Positions 1 to 15,000 of a stretch of DNA of 64,000 nucleotides are shown piece by piece. The position numbers and the translations under genes are program-made. Where the stretch lies: the NCBI GenBank assembly GCA_005408345.1, contig SEMN01000045.1, forward strand, positions 606,001-670,000, read 5' to 3'. The stretch is from Macquaria australasica (Eukaryota > Chordata > Actinopteri > Centrarchiformes > Percichthyidae). Numbering within the stretch: position 1 is the first letter of the stretch; every line of letters begins with the position of its first letter. The notes under the pieces are model-generated. The model ran no database searches, was not told where the DNA came from, and was given only the letters and a program-made list of their open reading frames with translations.

Positions 1-398
1 ACTGATAGATCTTTTTTGAAATGTGCTGCTCTAGTGTTTCAGGTCAGATCCTGAAGTTGATTTAGGAATGACCAAAAACCATCCACTGATTTCATTTGAT
101 AAAATACATGCTGTCTAAATACCAAAAGAACTTGATTTCCTTTTCAGCTGCAGAGTCTCCTCTCCTCTCTTATTTAAAGATCCCCTCCAGACATGTTTTA
201 ACATGTATATAAATTGCTCTACTTTGAGTAATAATTTGCATCTGATATGTTCTTTTCACCAAAAAAATTCCGTTATCTTGTTAAAATCTTTGAAACGACA
301 TCTACAATTTCTCCTTCATTAAAAATCCAGGATCTATAAATGTAAGTTGAACTGCTGGATAACAGGTGTTTCCTACTTCACTGTAAAGTCCATTCTCA

Positions 399-431
<33 letters not shown>

Positions 432-729
432 CTGGAGGCTTCAAGTTTCCCCATCACACTTGTATAAGTTGCAAATTGGACCAGGATTGGCGTCCAAACT
501 ATTTGTGATGTCACAAATCATGCTCGTAGGCCCGATTTTCAATGAGCACATAGAAACTTTCCACTTTCAGCAGATGAATGTGAAAACATCCTTCTGGTGT
601 CAAACTCTGCACAGACATCATTCTGTACAGTGAAGCTCAAACATTCAACTGTAGGAGCAAGAAGAAGAACATTTTTGAGTGGAGAGAAATTTAAACTGAT
701 ACATTTTGTTCATCTCTCTCTTCTCTCAG
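1..729. other. Intron upstream of the first visible pde4b exon
   Basis: No coding exon is recognisable here. The stretch ends in a pyrimidine-rich tract and an AG at 728-729 that serves as the 3' splice site of the first UCR1 exon of pde4b. Because that exon begins with the third base of a codon, at least one further coding exon must lie before the window. The only other structure is a (GT)n run at 399-432 that passes into (GC)n. Confidence 0.7.
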
Positions 730-3304
730 CTTTGAAGTGGAAAATGGCCCATCATTGTGCTGCAGTCCTTCAGACCCGCAGGCATCACCGGGTTCAGGTC
801 TGGTTCTACATCCCAACCTGGCAGGCCATGGCCAGCGCCGGGAGTCCTTCCTGTACCGCTCTGACAGCGACTACGAACTATCGCCGAAGTCCTTGTCTCG
901 AAACTCTTCTATTGTTGGAGAACTGTGAGTTGAAACAAACACGGAGAGGAGACTGCTGTTGTATCGCATTCTCTATGTTCAACTGTGTGCTTGTTTGTGA
1001 AGCTGTCAGCCTTTGCTCAATAGTTTTCACATCCCATTTCAGGCATGGAGAGGACTTGATTGTGACTCCATTTGCTCAGGTAAGAGCTGATTACAAGTCA
1101 ATGAATCTGGCTCCAGAGAACATCAGAGTCATCTCAATGATGTTTTGCTAAGCAGCATTTTGTTTTGACAAACACAATTTTCCCAAAGGGGCTTTTAGAT
1201 GTGAAGCACCTCATGGATCCAGAAAGTAACTCACTCACTCATGATTAACCTCTCTGCCCCCTGGTGGCCTTTAGTTGGCATGGCAAGGGCTATTTGGCAA
1301 TGGTGAGGCTCATCATCCCCAACTTAAACTGTAGTTGAACTGATCCTGTCTAGTTCTGCTCTCTAATGGTTGCAATTAGCTCCAACGTCATGTAACGACA
1401 GTCTCTTTTTGAAACTTGGAAGATAGCAGATGCTTGGTGCTGCGTTTTATAAGGTGCACTCTTTTAGATTGCAGCCTAACGAATGCACCAACTGTAGTTT
1501 CCTGCCTTGTTGCAACATATTTAAGAGAAAATCCAGGTTTTAGGAACTTGCTGAATTTAACCTAATGCACATCAGTAATTCCTAAAGGTTAAGAATCGAT
1601 TTGTGCTGATTTGGGTGGGAGTGGGAGCGACAAGTACCATTCAGCAGTGAGAGGCAGCTGCAAAGACTGCATTGAATTTACAGCTAATTAACAAATTGTA
1701 AATGATTCCGACACAGCAATTAGTCAATCAGTCTGCATGATCAGCTGCATTTCCATGCAAACGTTTTAAAAGAATACTTAAGTATAACTCCACCCTCATA
1801 TCCAGCTAGAACCGTCTCTCCCAGCAAATTTAAAAAATGCAACAAGTGAAGGAACAACAACTGTAGGAGGCATGGCTACGTAGTGTGTGTGTCAGGGGAC
1901 ATGGGGGAGACTGACTTACACTGATTAGAGTATTTTCTTTTATATAAATTTCATGACGTAGACAGGTCCCAACCGGTTGACTCTATGTCAGCGTTGCCCT
2001 CGCAGGTTCAGGGCTGATTTAAAACGGTAGATGGCGTGTTGAGCCATTTTAAACCCATGAAATGCTGATTTTTAGAAATTTGGTGAGAAATGTCAGTATT
2101 AACACCAGCATTGATGTGTTTCATCACAGTACAGTCATATCATTTAGTTTACAGCTCAAAAAACATGTTTAAGTGTGCAGTACCTCTTTAAAAACTTTAA
2201 AATACTGAAAACTCTTGTATTTTTGGAGTAGCCATCACATTATCACGATACTATGAATATTATGTAAGTGAAACTGTCGCATTATCATTGTGTATTTTCT
2301 CTCGAACCTCCTGCGAGTGTCAAACTGTGATCTTTAAATATTTCTATATACCTTTATGACTTTTTCATGCAAATATTCATTATATTTCAACCCCACCTTT
2401 GCCACTTGTGGCTTCTTCTCCTCACCTTTTTTTCACATTTTGTATTTTAAGGTTCTGGCCAGCCTTCGGACCGTCAGGAACAATTTCACCACCTTGACAA
2501 ATGTTCAATGTGCAGCCAATAAGTAAGTAATCTTATAGTGTTGTTATAGTATCTACTTGTGTTTTGTGAGAGTGACTGCATGCTGCAGAGCGTCTTCAGA
2601 TGTGCAATCAAGATTTCCATACTTTTTTGTCGTTTGTGTGCTGATATAAATCACAGCATGATTTTTATTTGTAAGAAATTTTAGCTTTCAGGAATATGTT
2701 TAAGCTCTACAGTTCAAGATGCCAACATGCCTCACTTGGGGGTGCCAATGCACCAAAAAATGTTTGATGGTCTCATGAAGGAACCACTCACATTAAATCA
2801 AGTATAGAGAGTCTTGTGCTTTAAATGCTGAAGGTGGTTTGCAGCAGCAGCATTGAAATCCAAAACTAGACACAGTGACATTTTATTTCATTTTTTGGTG
2901 TAAGAGGAGGTCACCTCATCTCACGTGAGTGCATGAAAGCTCCCTCTGATCACTGAACTGGGTCAGCTGCTGCAGTTGCATCAGGTTTGCCAGAGGTGGA
3001 CACAGTCAATAGGACCTCAGAGAGAGGGGTCACTATAACCCAGAACTGAATTAGCCGTGACAATGTCACATGGTAGAAAATCTGACCTGTGACCAGTTCA
3101 GAGAATTGAGGGAGCACTTGTTTTGTGTTCATGCTGTGGCAACAATGACTGCTGCTAAAACCAAATCACACTAATGCACAACTAATGCAACCATTTGTTA
3201 CACATCAGGGCTCCTGATTTTAATACGTATTGACTTGTTCCTCTCTGGTTGCAGGAGGTCTCCTGCTGCGAATCAGCCTTCTGTCACCAAAGTCTGTCTG
3301 TCAG
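730..3304 (+). CDS. pde4b: pde4b UCR1 exon block (long isoforms only)
   Basis: Four exons (730-924, 1043-1079, 2452-2522, 3255-3304) encode upstream conserved region 1. It is the regulatory module that dimerises long PDE4 forms and is phosphorylated by PKA at the Ser of RRESF. Recognisable pieces in order are FEVENGPS, GHGQRRESFLYRSDSDYELSP, HGEDLIVTPFAQ, VLASLRTVRNNFTTLTN and KRSPAANQPSVTKV. The last exon ends in phase 1 (TCA G), which joins the phase-1 acceptor at 12170 to give codon GAT. Short and super-short forms start downstream and lack this block, so by family knowledge they lose PKA activation. Confidence 0.93.
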
Positions 3305-6300
3305 GTGAGTCCTACCACGAGCCCTCCAGTTTATGGAAAGGGGAGTTTAATCACACCCCCATCAAAATGAATTATTCTGGGAAATGTGTAAAACTGTAAC
3401 ATGCATGCCATGCAGAGCCACTCTGCACTGTTTTTATTGTGGTATTCGTGTAAGTTCTGAGAAGCCAAATGTCACGTTTGGCTGTTGGTGGAGGACAATG
3501 CTCTACTAAAATCTGAAAGCCTCAAAGGAATGAAAGTAAATGAGCCAAAATTAAACACGCCCAGTATTCTTCAATTGTGTTAATCCCATGCGTGCAGTTT
3601 CATGCATAAAAGCCAGAGATGGAAATTTCACACTTGCACGTGACCAGAATCTGCACCGCTGTCAACAACATTTTGAATTTGAAGGAAGTTTAATAAACAA
3701 TGCATGGCAATGGCATGCAGTGAGTTATTACAGTGTCATACCTGTGCACAGTGAATAGATTAGATTGTGCCTGTGCAAACACAGCACACATTCACAGTAA
3801 ACATTTCATATTCAGTCTTCTGCATGCAAATGCTTAATTAGTGTAGATAGGCTTTGGGCAGAACTGTAATTCCTTATGAAAATGTCCATGTCAACACAGT
3901 AATAGATGTTTACACTGCCAGCAACTGTGTTATCTCTGAGCATTTTCACACATGCAAATTGAAACTTTAATCTTTTGAGTTATTGATACAGGAAACTATG
4001 ACTTGATCACATCACAAAAAAATTGCCATGCACCGACGTTATGACCGGACGGAAGGAATGAAAGAGGGTGAGAACCACACAGAGAGTTAATGATTCCGAT
4101 TCAAATCAGGTAGATGTAAAGGAGGGGAAGCACGGGGGAAAGAAAGGGAGGTGGATATATTAGTTCCTGCTGCACTGGTTCTTCAAGCCCGATTGACGTC
4201 AGCACGGGCTGCACACGGGTGCTCTCCACTTCCTATCAGCACAGATGGGCTGCTAGGAGCGTCACACAGCAGGAAAAAATACAAGACAACTCTTATTGTC
4301 CTTCCTCCTCCACACTTCTCACAAACCTTGACCTTCTCAAAGAAATCTCTGACAAGTGAAACCATGCCGTTATTGGCTCCCATCATGATGCATGCGGAAG
4401 AAAGAATGAGAAAAACAAATGATTAACACTGTGTGAATTTGTATGAAACCTCTGAGACACGGTACACTTGCGTTTCTAATACAGCATCTCACTCTAGTCC
4501 CACCACAGACTATCACCGTCGTCGACGTTTCCTCAGCATACAAAGAACATACAGTACACCTGCCACGAAATAATAGTAATTGTTCAAATTGTTCAGGAGG
4601 AGACTACAACAATCAACAATATCACAAGGAAAGATGCCCTCATATCCTCCCTTGTGCTGCTTTCTGTCTCGTTTTCGTCAACTCTTTGACCGGAAAAGGC
4701 GAACAGATTTTTCCTGTTTTGCATCTGTTCTTTCAGTGAGGCCCAGTTTTGGAAAAAATATAGTACCTGCGTCTTTCTGGGCTGATTAGGAGCTCTATGA
4801 AACTTTGAATACCTCCTATAAAGGGATTTGAGAGGGCCTCAGTGAAACACATTAGAACTCGAGAGAGTATTGTGAATTCCTGTTGGAAGATGGTGAGGTT
4901 AGATGCAGGCATCGAGTGGGTTCAAGAAAGAGTGAGAGATTTGCCAGATTGTTTCTGGGAGTGAGATAGGAAAGAACAAAAACACAGCAAAGGTCAGAGA
5001 GAGAGACGTCACAGTTTTTGAGCCTTTTGAATCTGATGTGATATGGGAGAAGCAGAAAAAAAAGGTCAGATTGGATGAAATAAACAACAAGAGCAGAAAC
5101 GTGACTGCGGCCACTTGGTGAAAGTGCACAAGAAGCAAATAACTGGGGGGGTATACTAAAGATCAGCTCAGCTGCTAATGCGTCACCGCGGGCTGTTTAC
5201 ACTTTTAACCATCTTACTCCAGTAACGTGAAGGGATTGTAGTTTTCCTCATGTGAGTTTGCAGTTTATGCTTCATAAACCATCTTGGCCCCATCACATGC
5301 AGTCCCATGAGCCCATGAGCCCGGCAGCCAACAAAGGACTCACTCTGACTAATTCAGATTATAGGCTTTGCTTTATATTAGGCCTGATAAATAATACTTT
5401 TGAGGAAAATGCTTGATCATGACGTCTTTCACCGTCAAGGACTGGTGATTAATCTATAGCAGTGATCACTAGCTGAATATTGTCACAGATGGTTAGTCAA
5501 GTTCTTGACCAAGAAGGGGATGTGAAACCTCATCCCCTTAGAGCCATTGTTCCCTTCGACTGGCCATGCGAAATTAATGTTTACTCAATGCCATCTGAAA
5601 TGAATGTTTAAGAAAATCTGCCTACCAGCACCTCTGAAGTTCAGCTCACTAATTAATACGTTAAATCTCATTTGTTTGCTCCGTACAAAGAAAACAACGT
5701 TTTTTTTGGAGTCTTGTCATCACTGAGAGGTTGCCAAGGAAGTCACTACTCCCGGTCAAGAAGTAGTCCAGCACAAAACGCCCCAGAAACCATAAATTGT
5801 TGTTTTTACACTTTGTTTTTTGTTCAGATTAAACAAACAAGATTCAGGTCGGCATATTTTGTTATCTTCAGACAGTGCCAGGCTAGCTGTTTCCCTCCGT
5901 TTCCAGTCTTTATGCTAAGCTAAGCTAAATGGCTGCTTACTGTAGACTTGTATTTAAATGTAGACATTTAAGAGAGTGGTATCTTCTCATTTAACTGTCA
6001 GCAAGAAAGTGTATTTCCCAAAATGTTGAACTATTCCTTTTAAACTATTTTTAGATCTATTGCAGGATTTATTTAGGAACTTGTACTGTAGATCCCCATC
6101 AAATTCATAGGATGTACTATATATGTTCTTAGGTGAATTATATTTTATTCAGTAAATAAAGTATTATAATAAATTAAGGTAGCTGGGACACATCATTTTC
6201 CATCTTAATACAGTATCCTTCAGTATAATATAGCATTGTGTTGCAATGTGTTTCCCTTCATTTCATTGTAGGCCTTCCAAAGGAAAAAGGTTTGAGCAAC

Positions 6301-7088
6301 ATTGTGTAAAACTTCCCTGGCATAGCCTGTGGTGCCAGGGGTTAAATTGTCATATGTATGCTATGTTGTAAGCTTAAAGTGTTTGTCTTTTCCTTTATAT
6401 TTGATGTCACTCTTGTTGACAGAGATGACAAGTTTGTCTTTCTTTGTGGTCAGCTGCTCAGTAAGCCTGTTCCCAAGATCTGAATGCAGACTTCAATGCG
6501 AACAGCGCCAAATTAATTCAGTACGGCAGACAAACATACAGTACACACTCTTTGCCGTGAAACTCTACAGACACATGATTTTGTGCGTAAACTGCCCAGG
6601 GCGTGGGGCCCCGCACAGTAAGCATTACTCATCATCTTTTGTCTCTTCTTGTAAACATGTCCTGAGAGAAAAGTAATGAAAGACTAATCTGAAACAGGTT
6701 ATTCTGACAGATTAAAGTCAAGTTAATCACCAGTAATCTGCACTTTGATACCAAATAACAAGGAGTAATCACTTTCAAATCAGGGCAGAAGTGTTGTCTA
6801 ATATTGTGTAAGTCTGTGTGTGCACACATATACTGTAAGTGCACCATGAAATATAGAAGCCTAGCAAAGCAGTGGTGTCTGTACTTAACAGCCCAGTAAA
6901 CTGTGTCCAAATTTATAATGAAATATTTAAGCATCTGCTATCTGGTAACATTGTCGTATCATTCTGATCAAAGTGATTTCTTGATTTGTTTAAGCCCAAA
7001 TCATTACCTGCTGTGTTTCACAATATGAAAGATGCACTCAATATGCACTCCCTCACATTTGAAATGATGAATAAACAGATGGGTGGAT

Positions 7089-7127
<39 letters not shown>

Positions 7128-8980
7128 GCTGACCACAAACTGACAGCCAGAACAAATTTGACCTGTCATTTTCTGTCTGGGCAGTCCGCTCCACTCCTGT
7201 CTGCAGTAGTTTCTTTAGCAGGAATCCATGTCAGGTTTTCCAGGCTTGCAGCCAGAAGAGAGGATCCGGAGGGCTGGAAGCGTGCAGCCTGGTTAAGTAT
7301 TTGAATTATGTCATTGACGTCAGCACAGTCATAAACCTCGCTGCGGCCCATCCCTCAAGCTGGCCCGTGCCAACACAGCTCCATGGTGCATTGTGTAGGA
7401 GCTGTCAAACAGGCCCTGATGAGGTGTGTGTCTGTCGTTGTGTATTGAAGCCTTTTGTTTTGATAGGTGAGGAGATTATGCCACAGTTGTGAACTGTAAA
7501 GAGACATAATCAGTAGTGAGGGTTGTTTGTGAGGGAAGACAAAGGGTGAACGTGTGGTTTCGGGGTTGGACCTGTAAATGTCCACCACGCCACAGGTTCC
7601 TTTAAACATCACACCACTCTTTTAATGTCGTATCAAATTCTGTCTTATACAGTAGTCACTTATTTTATTGAGGTATCAAAACAACACACCTTGCATATAA
7701 CTCTTTTTTTTAATTGTTCTGACAATAGATCAATGAGAAACTGTCTTTTTTAAGATTAGATGAGACTTTACTGATCCTTATAGAGAGATTAGGTTGGAGC
7801 CTGCAGTGAAAAAAAGTAAACAGAACATATGGACACATATGCACTATAAAAATCAGCCATATTAAAACAGTGACACAACTAATTAATATAAAAAGACAAT
7901 AAAAACAGTTTGGCTTTATCTTCTTTTTCTGCATGTTAGAAATGTTAACCAATTATATTAAATTTAATAGAATAAAAATAAATTTAACTTTGAAATGATA
8001 CATAACATTATGTGTAAAAACAACATGTCAAAATGAAGAAGCAGATACTTTAATTTTCTGAATTCGAAGCAGTATACATGATGCAAATTACATAATAAAA
8101 GAGCAAAGTTTGTTTAACTCAAAGAGCAAATACTGAAATTTGCTGTAGGCAAGTCACTGATCAAATTCAAGGTATTTACAGTTTTAGTGTACTTTCCCAC
8201 CAGGTGTGTACTGAGTTGACTATTCACACGTATAATGATTGGACAAACATTTGTCAGAATGAAGCTGCTTCTCTCCTGTCTCTTTCTCTCTCTGTTTCCT
8301 TATGTCAAACTCTTTTTTTCCCCTGTCTTGACTGGTGAATAAATTGACGTACATTTGGGGTGATACAAAGGTGACTCATTGCTCAGCCTCAGTCTGTCCA
8401 CGTGTAGCGTGAAGTGAGACACAAACATGCAGTGAGTTACGTGCACGTATCGGTGTCAAAGTGTGTGTTTTCTCCTTCATAATGTGGTGAGGTCAAGATG
8501 AGGAATGTGTGTTTTTGCGTACATGCAGATAGCTCGGAGCTGTTGACACTTTAGCTGACGGTGATGACTCAAGTGTTTTTCATTGACCTTCTGTTGTAAC
8601 TGGCCCCATTATTTCCTGACAAGTCAAATTAGTATGAATAAACAAGACCTAAGCCATATTGGTCACTGTGTTAAAGTCAACCTCACCATGGAAACTCAAA
8701 TGCTACATGAAAACCTCAACTGTACGTCAAGCGTGTTAAGCTGCTTACACAGTAACTCTTGCTGTTGCCACTGGTGGAAAGTAAGTAAGTACAGTTATTC
8801 AAGTACTTTTCTTACTGAGTGTACTTGAGTACTTGAGAATTTTGTTACTTTATGTCTACTGTACTTCATTTCAGAATGGAAATATTGTTCTATTTTCTTT
8901 TGAGGACATGTATTTGACAGCTATAGTTACCAGTTACTTTGCAGGTTAAGATTTTACATACAAAACATGAAATACAATTC

Positions 8981-9016
<36 letters not shown>

Positions 9017-12000
9017 CTACCCAACAGTATATAAAGTAGCTCCTTCTTGACCAGTTACAACATTAAAATGCTTCTTACATGTTGTTGCACCAATAATAAT
9101 AATCAAAAAATAAAAATGATATAATATGTTAACACCATTCTGTACAGTGAGTACTTTTACTTTTTTTGAATGCAGGACTTTTAATTGTAACAAAGTACTT
9201 TTTCGTTTTGGTATTACTACTTTTACCTAGGTAAAGGATGTGAATACTTCTTCCACCACTGGCTTATCAGTAGGTGGTAGGACAGATGAGGCTGTCCAGT
9301 TCTGCACACCAGGCTTCAGCCAGACAGCGAGGGAAACAGGTTTTGGGGGGTGGGTTGAGAGCACAGAGAGGGGCAGTGTGAGGTGGATATGAGCGGAAGG
9401 TGTCTCTGGCGGGAATGGAGGTGGGGGGGTGTTTGAGCTGCAGCCCCAGTCGTTGGTGCAGTTGATGGCTCTCACAGAGGAGGGTTTGTGGCCCTAAAGG
9501 GGCGAGAGTTGGATGGAAAAGGGGGAGAGAGGGGAGGCAGACGGGGTCTGTCTGCACACTGAGGTCTGTTGTCCTCTCAGCAGCCTCCAGCATATGGCCA
9601 AAGCATTAGGACTCACCGAAGAAAAAAAAATAGACTTCCTCTGAAAAAACAGGCTGGAAAAGTACCTCGCACTCTGTCTGGGAGCAGGTTGTTCAGACTG
9701 AGAGTGCGTCACGACACCTTTGACTGGTGACATTGTGAAACGTGTGTCAGCCCATTTAGCTCGCTGTATTTACAATCAACCAGAGGTGTTGATGGTTTCA
9801 GCAGTTCCCATCTACTCCTACCGCGTGTGTGTGCGCATTACTTTGTTTTAATTACAACTTCAAGTCTATTGTAACATTAGTCATGTTAGAGAATCGTGGC
9901 CCCAGGTCCAGCTGTTGTCATTTTTCAAGAAACACAACAGATGAATTTGCGAAGTTCTGCTTCGGTGATCTTGCTGTAGGCAAGTGGTTTTAACACCAGA
10001 CACCAAAATCAGGAAACGTTTGTTTTGCAGTCTACATCTGAGGGTTTTTACTGCCATCAGATTCTGGGCTGTGTATATGAATCAGCCGCCAGTTTCAAAA
10101 TGACCTGAATCCCGGTCATACAGACGGTGCGGATGAGCCAAGCCTTTGATGTTTCCCGACTGCCCCATTAAAATGTCTAATGTCTCTATAAGCCCTCATC
10201 AGAGGGAACGGGGGATCAGGATGTGGTCGCACCTTCTTGGCAACGTCTTTTGCCCCTATGGCCCAAGACGGCTGCACATTGGTGTATACCCAGTTTCAAC
10301 AGCTCACCGCCTTGTGCATGAGCTGCTTTGATTTCTGCTCTGTGTCACTGACTTTTACATGGCTTGGATGCCAGTGGTTCCTGTGAATAGTTTGAACCAC
10401 GAAGCTTGGCGTCCAGCGGTATATTATAGCAAAGGGTTCTCTGAATTCTCCAACCTGGGAGCTGAAGTAAAGGAAAATTGGTCTGATCTGAGGAATGAGG
10501 CTAGTGCTAGCAGTCGTGCTCTTGTAATCTGAGGAGCCAGTGGCCTGATTTCTAAAAAACCGCAGTCAAGCTTAAATGGTTGCAACTTGACTCTGTCCTT
10601 TTTGATTCAGTCACTGTCATGTTGTTCTGATACCTTTTCAATGGTGGGAGGTTTCCTCAACTGCACATATATCGTCTGAGATTTCACTGAAGTTCTTTGT
10701 TTAACACGGTGGTTCAGAGTCTGTACGCCATCACTGTGCTTTGAAGTGCTTTGATCTACTATATTGACGTAAATTGGGGAGCAGCACGCTGGCTGTCCTG
10801 TTGTGCTAAGCATATGGGGTAAATTTCTTCCATGTGTGAAGCCCTATGAAGTAGAGATCAGTCTTTTCCATTGAAAAAGGAAGGTGGGGAGATCCAGATG
10901 CGTTCAGCGTTCACTCCCCCCGGGCAGAAATGTGTTGAATCAACATTCTCCCTGGTATATCTGAGAATTATGCTTCTTAATTTGTTTCCTCATGTTTTAT
11001 CATCTCAGTGCATTTCTCATGAAGCACTTTTTTCCTTCTAAAACCTGTTCGCCTACCACATGTGAGTCATCACTGCTAACGACAGACCTATTTCATCGAA
11101 TGACAGCTATGATTGTCCTCAGCAGTCACTCCGCCATTCAGTAATTCCGCTCCATGTTTTGTGTGAGCTCAGGGCCAAAGAGGAAGTGCTTTGGTTTCTT
11201 TGGCACACAGTGAGACCCTGGCCTGGCCTCTCCCCAATTCAGGGAGTCAAAGTTTGCCTCTCGTGTTGCTTGTGCAAACACAGAGTTTGGTGTTTGATAT
11301 AATTTTTTTTTTTCCTCCCTCAGAGAGGTTCAGAGAGGAGAGAGCCAGTTTGCGAAGCATAGTGGTGTGGTGTGAGCTGCTGCTGCTGCAGTTCAGCAGA
11401 CTACAGCCTTGAAGTGGTCTGCATGTTTCAGAAAGGAAGTCGTCAAGAGTGGAGGGAGTTGGAGTGGTTGTCTTTGCAGCAGTGACAAAATGCATTAAAT
11501 AAGTTCATGTAGGTTTGTCTTTCCTACTCCCCTCTATCCCCTTTCTCTCCTTCTTCTCCCCATTTTGATATATTAGATATCATAGAGGCATGTGTTTCTT
11601 GCATTTGAGTATAATAAAGCAAAGCCAGATGGGTCTCTTTCACCTAAAGCCCCTCTTCAGGCAGTGGGGTTTGTGTACTGTACCTGTAAGTACACATCAT
11701 TTGTATGTGTTTAAAGGGGGGGGGGTGTCACAGACGCATCAACAGCAGGAGGCAGCAGACCGCCTAGTTTGCACGCGACTCGTTCAGTAGAGTGGTACTG
11801 CAAGGGGGGATAAGCGAACGAGAGAGAGCCTGAGAGGGGGGCGGGGGAACCAGACGGAATGGGAGGGGGTCTGAAGAGTGCACAAGAGCGGGGGAAAGAG
11901 GGGGTACGGAGAGAAAGAGACTACAGAGAGATAGTCGGCAAACAGTAACTCTAGCCTCAGTGTGTCTGAGAGTACGACTTCCCTGATGAAGGAGCTCTGT

Positions 12001-15000
12001 GTACACACCTCCCCCTCTTCCCCTTCGTCTCCCGGATGTCCTGCGGGCCAGTCCTCCGTAAGATCAAGCCACTCTGGGACCCTGGGACCTCCATTCATGG
12101 TATCGGGGGGCTCTGCTATGGATATGGATCCTCTTGGGCCTGATTACGTGTCCATGTGTCTGTTGGCAGATGAGTCCTACCAGAAGCTGGCTATGGAGAC
12201 CATGGAGGAGCTGGACTGGTGTCTGGACCAGTTGGAGACCATCCAGACTTACCGCTCTGTCAGCGACATGGCCTCCAACAAGGTAGGACAATTAGCCTAT
12301 ACATTATTATATGCATATGTGCAAACAGTGCATTTGTGAAGTTGCTTGGAAGTTTTTGCATCCATATGTCCAATAATGTGACTCTGAGGAGAGACTTTAA
12401 AATGAAATGAGACTTTTGTTTATGGAATTGCAGTTGTTGATGTTGATTTTCATTTGAGCTGCTTCCTATGCAAGATACAGTTCACTTCAAAACAAAACAA
12501 TTTACTGTATTTTAGACCTTTAGCTTCAGGCAATCATGTATGGACGGATCTCAGGTAACATTGTTGTTGGCTTGAACCACCAATACTCTTTAAGTTTGTA
12601 CTAGCAATTTTTTAAATGTATAATAAGTCTAATCGGTCAGACGATTTTATCAACTCACATAGGAGCCTTTAATCTCCAAATTACACAATTATTATTAGTA
12701 GAGTATGTATTCTGTAATACGCTGTCAGAAGACATGAGCTTGAACTTGTTGCTGTATGATGACCTGGCCGACTTGTACACAGCTGTACAATTGGTCTTTG
12801 TTGCAGTGTGGTTGTCAATTTGCACATTGCAAAATGTAAATCGCTTTTTGCCACATTGACGCACTTGCAAAGTAACAGCCGTTCTGTGGTAGTATATGAG
12901 CTGGCATCATCATTTTTATCTCTTATGTAAAAAAAAAAACAAAGAACGGAAAAAAAAGAAGAAAAGTATAGAGCAGTGTTGTTTGTTTTGCATACATGAC
13001 TACTGAGTTCCTGGTATCTCTGAATAGCATACATGTGTATTCCATGGAAAGCATTGTTCTGCTTCAATTTCCTCACCTTAGTCAAACTACCTGAGACTTA
13101 TGGCATGTTATACAACCTGGCTGAGCTGCAGATGTTTACAATGTTCACCATCTTAGTTTAGCATGTTAGCATGCTAACATTTTCTAATTAGCAAATAAGT
13201 ATAGCTGAGCCTGATGGGAATGTCATTAGCTATGCAGATATTTAGTTATTTTCCAAAGTTCTGAACAAATTAAAATATGGAAGGTAAAGGGATCACCAAA
13301 GTTATTACATTCATCCTGAGGGGGACACGGATGTGTGTACCAAATTTCATGGCAATCCATCTAATACTTGTCAAGAAATTTCACTAAAAAACAAAAAATT
13401 CAACCTCATGATGGTGCTAGAAGAAAAGTCAGGGGACTACAAAAGTCATTGGAGCATCCTCTGGGCACCATGACTGTCTGTACAAAGTTTCCAGTCCAAT
13501 AGACAAATAGACATTGCCATCCCTAGAGAATCCCCACTGGCGTGGCTCAAAAGATAAAGAATCCATTCTCATCAATTGGCATGACAGATAAGATAAATCC
13601 AACATGTTATTTTAAATTTGTTTAAAAGTCAGTTTGCTGTTTTGGTTTAAGTGAATCTAAATCAACACATTGTGGTACTGCAAGACTACACAAAGCAACT
13701 ATTTAGAACTAATTACTTCCCTTTGCTTTGATGCACATAAACGTTCTTCCGTGCGTATTTCATCTGTGTAGAGCTCAACCAAATTACTATACAGTGCACA
13801 GTTTTACTCAACCCCCACGCAGACAGTGGAGACTGTATGGCGGCGTCAGATTATAAACACCCAGGGTGGTGTTGTCCATTTCCGTCTGTATTCTACGCTG
13901 TGGTCTGAGGGAGGATTGGGATGGGGAGGGGTGTTGTCAGACCGTGACGGGTGACCGTGACACCAGTTTCCTGTCTCTTTATTTACCGTGCCCCCCCGCT
14001 GCCCCCTCTCCTCTGCTCCCTGGTTACCAGACGACAATAGCGGCGCTTTGACCATGCAGCCAGGTTGAGTCTTTACAGACAACCGCGTCACTGGGACTGC
14101 CAAGACAATGAGCACAGGGCCCTGCAGACGCGCAGCAGCACAGCCGCTTGGTCAGGCAGGCTGGGCACATTGTTTACTGTGAGTCAGAATCCTCCCAGCA
14201 TGACCCAGTACCACCACTAAGCATTGTTGACCAATACTGTTTTTGAAAGAGGTCAACAGTTTATGATGTTACAGTTTAGATTAGTCAGTGTGGATTATTG
14301 TGCAGCTGTGCATGGATGGAAAGAAATCAGTTATTGGTCCATTCACCTTTTTATTGCACAATTGGTGTCAAATACGATTTCATTATTACTATGCAGCATC
14401 TGCAGGCTTTTGCTCCTTTCCAGCATTTATATGACGTGATGTTTGACAAAGAGCCCGTTTCTTTTCGGAACCAGAGAGGATGTAATTGAACCCACGATCA
14501 AACCCAGGGTGTCTCCACTTTCAGTGTCCAAGGGCACAGGTGTATCCGGGGCTACGCGGACCACACACCCTGCTGACCGCCTGCCTGGTCGCTGTGACCT
14601 CAGAGCGGGGAGCTGCTTCCCTGCCCCTCACTATCATTAGCCTCGCCACACTTTCATGCTGTTGCTGGTGACGGCCTTGGACAAACACTGCCATCTGAAT
14701 CCAGTTAAAGGAGCGCAATGCTTTGCGGGTTAGCGTGCGAGCAAGCCCCCGAGTGAGTAGGAAACTTTAACTCACGTGTGGTCACTTCAACTTTGAAGCA
14801 CCGCCGTCTTCAGAGGGGAAAAAATGACAAAATTATTGAAACAGATGTAGTGGTGGGTCTGTAGCTGTAGCAGGGGTAATGGACATTAAATTATAGTTTG
14901 ATTCTGTTTGACTGAAAGGGCGGTGAGGGGATCAGCCAAGCTGCAGTAGTGATTATGGTGCCTAAATGTAATTGAAAAGTTTTACCTCTGCAATCTGCTG

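Larger units (their letters stand above)
3305..11700. other. Large pde4b intron between UCR1 and the short-form promoter
   Basis: This intron of about 8.8 kb (3305-12169 for the long form) separates UCR1 from UCR2 and houses the short-form promoter near its 3' end. It contains interspersed fish repeats at about 5600-6045 and 8768-9262, an (AC)n run at 7091-7122 and an (AT)n run at 8984-9015. I looked for further alternative first exons with an ATG and a strong phase-compatible donor and found none that I can support. The rest shows nothing I recognise. Confidence 0.6.

Noticed and set aside
11962..11985. Eight-residue N-terminal extension of the pde4b short form
   Set aside because: The extension begins with GTG, not ATG. 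The ATG at 11986 gives MKE, as in PDE4B2.
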